From JASBRS01 sp964496495 (GTDB lineage Bacteria > Deinococcota > Deinococci > Deinococcales > Trueperaceae): a stretch of DNA of 32,598 nt. The DNA lies in contig CAZBZU010000037.1 in NCBI GenBank assembly GCA_964496495.1, positions 1 to 32,598 on the forward strand, given 5' to 3'. Positions 30,730-32,598 of the stretch are shown here, piece by piece; the first letter of the stretch is position 1; each line of letters starts with the position of its first letter. A model generated the notes under the pieces. That model had not been told where the DNA came from. It saw only the letters and a program-made list of their open reading frames with translations, and did no database searches. The position numbers were made by a program, and so were the translations under genes.

Positions 30730-32598
30730 TCAGGCAGCGGGGTCCCAGCGCGCCGTCAGCTCGCGCCAGCCGCCGCGCTCGTGCTCCACGCCGGGGTCGG
30801 CGAAGCCGGCACCGAGCCGCAAGGGCCGGGTCTCGCCGGCAGGCAGCCGCACCGTGACGCGCGCCGCTGGCAGGGGGTAGCCGAGTTCCTGTGGGACCGC
30901 CTCGAGCGTGATCGCGTCATGGGCGCAGCCGAGCCGCAGGTCCACGATGCTGCGCCGGCCCTGCCGGTGAGCGAGGCTGTGGCCGTCGTCGAGGTAGAGC
31001 CGGAAGCTGCCGCTGCCGCCCGCCGGGTGGGGGTAGAGGCGCAGCTCGCTCACGTCGTCGGGGTGGCCCCCGTCGCCAGACGGAGCGGCGGACAGCGGCA
31101 GGATGGAGCCCCCCCGGACCAGCGCCGGCACCACCTCGAGGGGGAAGGGCAGGGTCCGCAGGCCGGAGGGGTGGAAGCGCCCGTCGTCGAGGCCGTACCA
31201 GCCCTCGGCTCCCAGGAGCCGCACGTCGGCCTCCCGCACGCCCGGAGCGAACGCCTCTCCCGGCACCAGGATGGCGGGACCGAGCAGGAAGCTGAAGGGT
31301 TGGTCGAAGGCCTCGTCGACGTCGAAGACGTAGAACAGCGGCCGCATCAGGGGCGCGCCCGTCTCAGCGTGCTCGAAGAACAGGCTGTAGAGGTAGGGGA
31401 GCAGGCGGTAGCGCAGCGCCAGCGCCTCCCGCACCGCGGGCAGCACCTCGGGATGGCTCCACGGCTCGGTCGCTGGCTCCTTCCAGGAGTGGATCACGAA
31501 CCGCGGGTAGAACACGCCCTGCTGCACCCAGCGCAGGAACAGCTCGGGGTCGGGCGCCGGCCCGGCGAAGCCGCCCACGTCGTGACCGTGGTTGGCGTAG
31601 CCGCTGAGGCCCAGTGACAACCCCATGGCGGTGTTGAAGCGCAGCGAGCGCCACTCCGAGCGGTTGTCGCCGCTCCAGGTCTGTGCCAGGCGCTGCACCC
31701 CCAGCGAGGCCGAGCGGCTGATCACATAGGGGCGCCGCTCCGGCCGGGCAGCTCGGCAGGCGTCGAACGAGGCGCGCGCCATGGCGCGCATCTGCGTCGC
31801 CGGGTGCGCCGGCTCGCCGCCGGCGGTGAAGGCGTCCTCCACGGCGAACTCGTTGTTGTCGTTCCAGATGCCGTCGACGCCGACGTCCAGCAGCTGCGTG
31901 GCCACCCGCTCGCGCCAGTAGTCGCCGGCGACGGGGTTGGTGAAGTCGAGGAAGCTGCCCTGGCCGCCCCAGAACTCACCCTTCTGGGTGCCGCCCTCGG
32001 CGGTCCGCAGGAAGGCGCCGCGCTCGGCCAGCCCCGCATAGTCCGGGTGATCGACGAGCAAGCCGGGCTTGACGTTGGCGATCAACCGCAGGCCGCGCTC
32101 GGCCAGAGCGGCCAGCAGCCGGCGCGGGTCGGCGATGCGCGGCGACCAGGTGAACACGTAGCGCCGCCCCTGGCGCAGGGTGTACCCCGAGGACAGGTGC
32201 ATGCCGTCGACGGGGATGCCTTCCTGCCGGCAGCGCTCGGCGAAGGCGAGCAGGGCCGCCTCGGGGTCCTCGGCGTCGGCGTAGGCCATGCCCGAGGCGA
32301 GGTAGCCGAGGGTCCAGCGTGGCGGCAGCGGGGGGCGGCCGAGCAGGCTCGTCAGGCGGCCAAGAAGCGTCGGCAGATCGGGGGCGGTCACGACGTAGGT
32401 GGCGAGGCCGGGGCCCGACGCCTGCAGGTAGCGGAAGGGTCCCAGGTAGTTGTGGATCTCGGCCCCCAGGTCGAACACCATTCTGAAGGGCACGTCGACC
32501 ACCAGCGCCGCCCAGCGACCGCTGGCTCGCCGCAGCAGCAGCACGGGCCAGTGCTTGTAGAGCGGGTCGCCGAGCTCGGCGTCGTAGCCCAGCGCGTC
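30730..32598 (-). CDS. GH31 family alpha-glycosidase, C-terminal part (runs off the window)
   Basis: The reverse frame stays open to the window edge, giving 622 residues and the stop; the N-terminus is outside. Reading begins within the N-terminal beta domain (GYDAELGDPLYKHWPVLLLR). The barrel follows, with the nucleophile Asp in GIWNDNNE and the acid/base Asp in WSGDNRSEWR, both classic GH31 sites. C-terminal beta domains contain FLLGPAILVPGE and the YLDDGHS segment. Family members hydrolyse alpha-glucosides, alpha-xylosides, alpha-galactosides or sulfoquinovosides. The HLSSGYT segment points to the alpha-glucosidase/xylosidase branch, without settling specificity. It has no visible signal because the start is missing. 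It converges on rhaE across the repeat array, so a link to the sugar locus is possible but unproven. Confidence 0.92.
   Translation of the reverse strand, partial: DALGYDAELGDPLYKHWPVLLLRRASGRWAALVVDVPFRMVFDLGAEIHNYLGPFRYLQASGPGLATYVVTAPDLPTLLGRLTSLLGRPPLPPRWTLGYLASGMAYADAEDPEAALLAFAERCRQEGIPVDGMHLSSGYTLRQGRRYVFTWSPRIADPRRLLAALAERGLRLIANVKPGLLVDHPDYAGLAERGAFLRTAEGGTQKGEFWGGQGSFLDFTNPVAGDYWRERVATQLLDVGVDGIWNDNNEFAVEDAFTAGGEPAHPATQMRAMARASFDACRAARPERRPYVISRSASLGVQRLAQTWSGDNRSEWRSLRFNTAMGLSLGLSGYANHGHDVGGFAGPAPDPELFLRWVQQGVFYPRFVIHSWKEPATEPWSHPEVLPAVREALALRYRLLPYLYSLFFEHAETGAPLMRPLFYVFDVDEAFDQPFSFLLGPAILVPGEAFAPGVREADVRLLGAEGWYGLDDGRFHPSGLRTLPFPLEVVPALVRGGSILPLSAAPSGDGGHPDDVSELRLYPHPAGGSGSFRLYLDDGHSLAHRQGRRSIVDLRLGCAHDAITLEAVPQELGYPLPAARVTVRLPAGETRPLRLGAGFADPGVEHERGGWRELTARWDPAA

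Overview
This is a high-GC bacterial window, apparently from a draft or metagenome assembly: it contains one 100-base run of N inside a tandem repeat. The lineage is not settled by the sequence. Several exported proteins carry ordinary signal peptides ending in Ala-x-Ala-type sites, including two ABC binding proteins without a lipobox. That suggests a didermal organism, and a Deinococcota (Trueperaceae-like) source is one weakly supported guess.

Layout. 1-386 is the start of a fatty acid desaturase cut by the window edge. 387-1906 is mostly non-coding, with one small hypothetical gene and a degenerate tRNA remnant. 1907-6084 holds two exported proteins on the plus strand: an NHL-repeat lipoprotein and a two-domain M16 zinc peptidase. 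6283-12380 is a minus-strand operon: IclR regulator, DHDPS-family lyase/aldolase, class I aminotransferase, then a polar amino acid ABC importer (binding protein, two permeases, ATPase). It has a canonical promoter and a palindrome in front of it. 12662-13720 is a graveyard of four truncated genes (AraC, TetR, NAD(P)-binding, MFS). 13774-16013 is a MarR regulator translationally coupled to a DHA2-type drug exporter, with a large palindrome over the MarR start codon.

16113-30505 is a deoxyhexose (L-fucose/L-rhamnose/L-galactose type) utilisation locus. Ten minus-strand genes run in one direction: class II aldolase, rhamnulokinase-family kinase, sugar binding protein, permease, single-domain ATPase, fucose-type isomerase, FucU mutarotase, zinc alcohol dehydrogenase, aldo/keto reductase and sugar lactonase. 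Divergent from them are a DeoR regulator and a RhaE-like bifunctional aldolase/dehydrogenase. The genes make up two routes: a phosphorylating one (mutarotase, isomerase, kinase, aldolase, lactaldehyde oxidation) and an oxidative one (C1 dehydrogenase, lactonase, sugar-acid dehydrogenase). A C-terminal fragment of a second rhamnulokinase lies at the far end of the locus. A GH31 alpha-glycosidase, cut by the window edge, converges on the locus across the repeat and gap.

The protein families are known ones. The unusual parts are the mixture of sugar routes, the broken genes at the locus borders, the tRNA remnant, and several strong stem-loops between cistrons.
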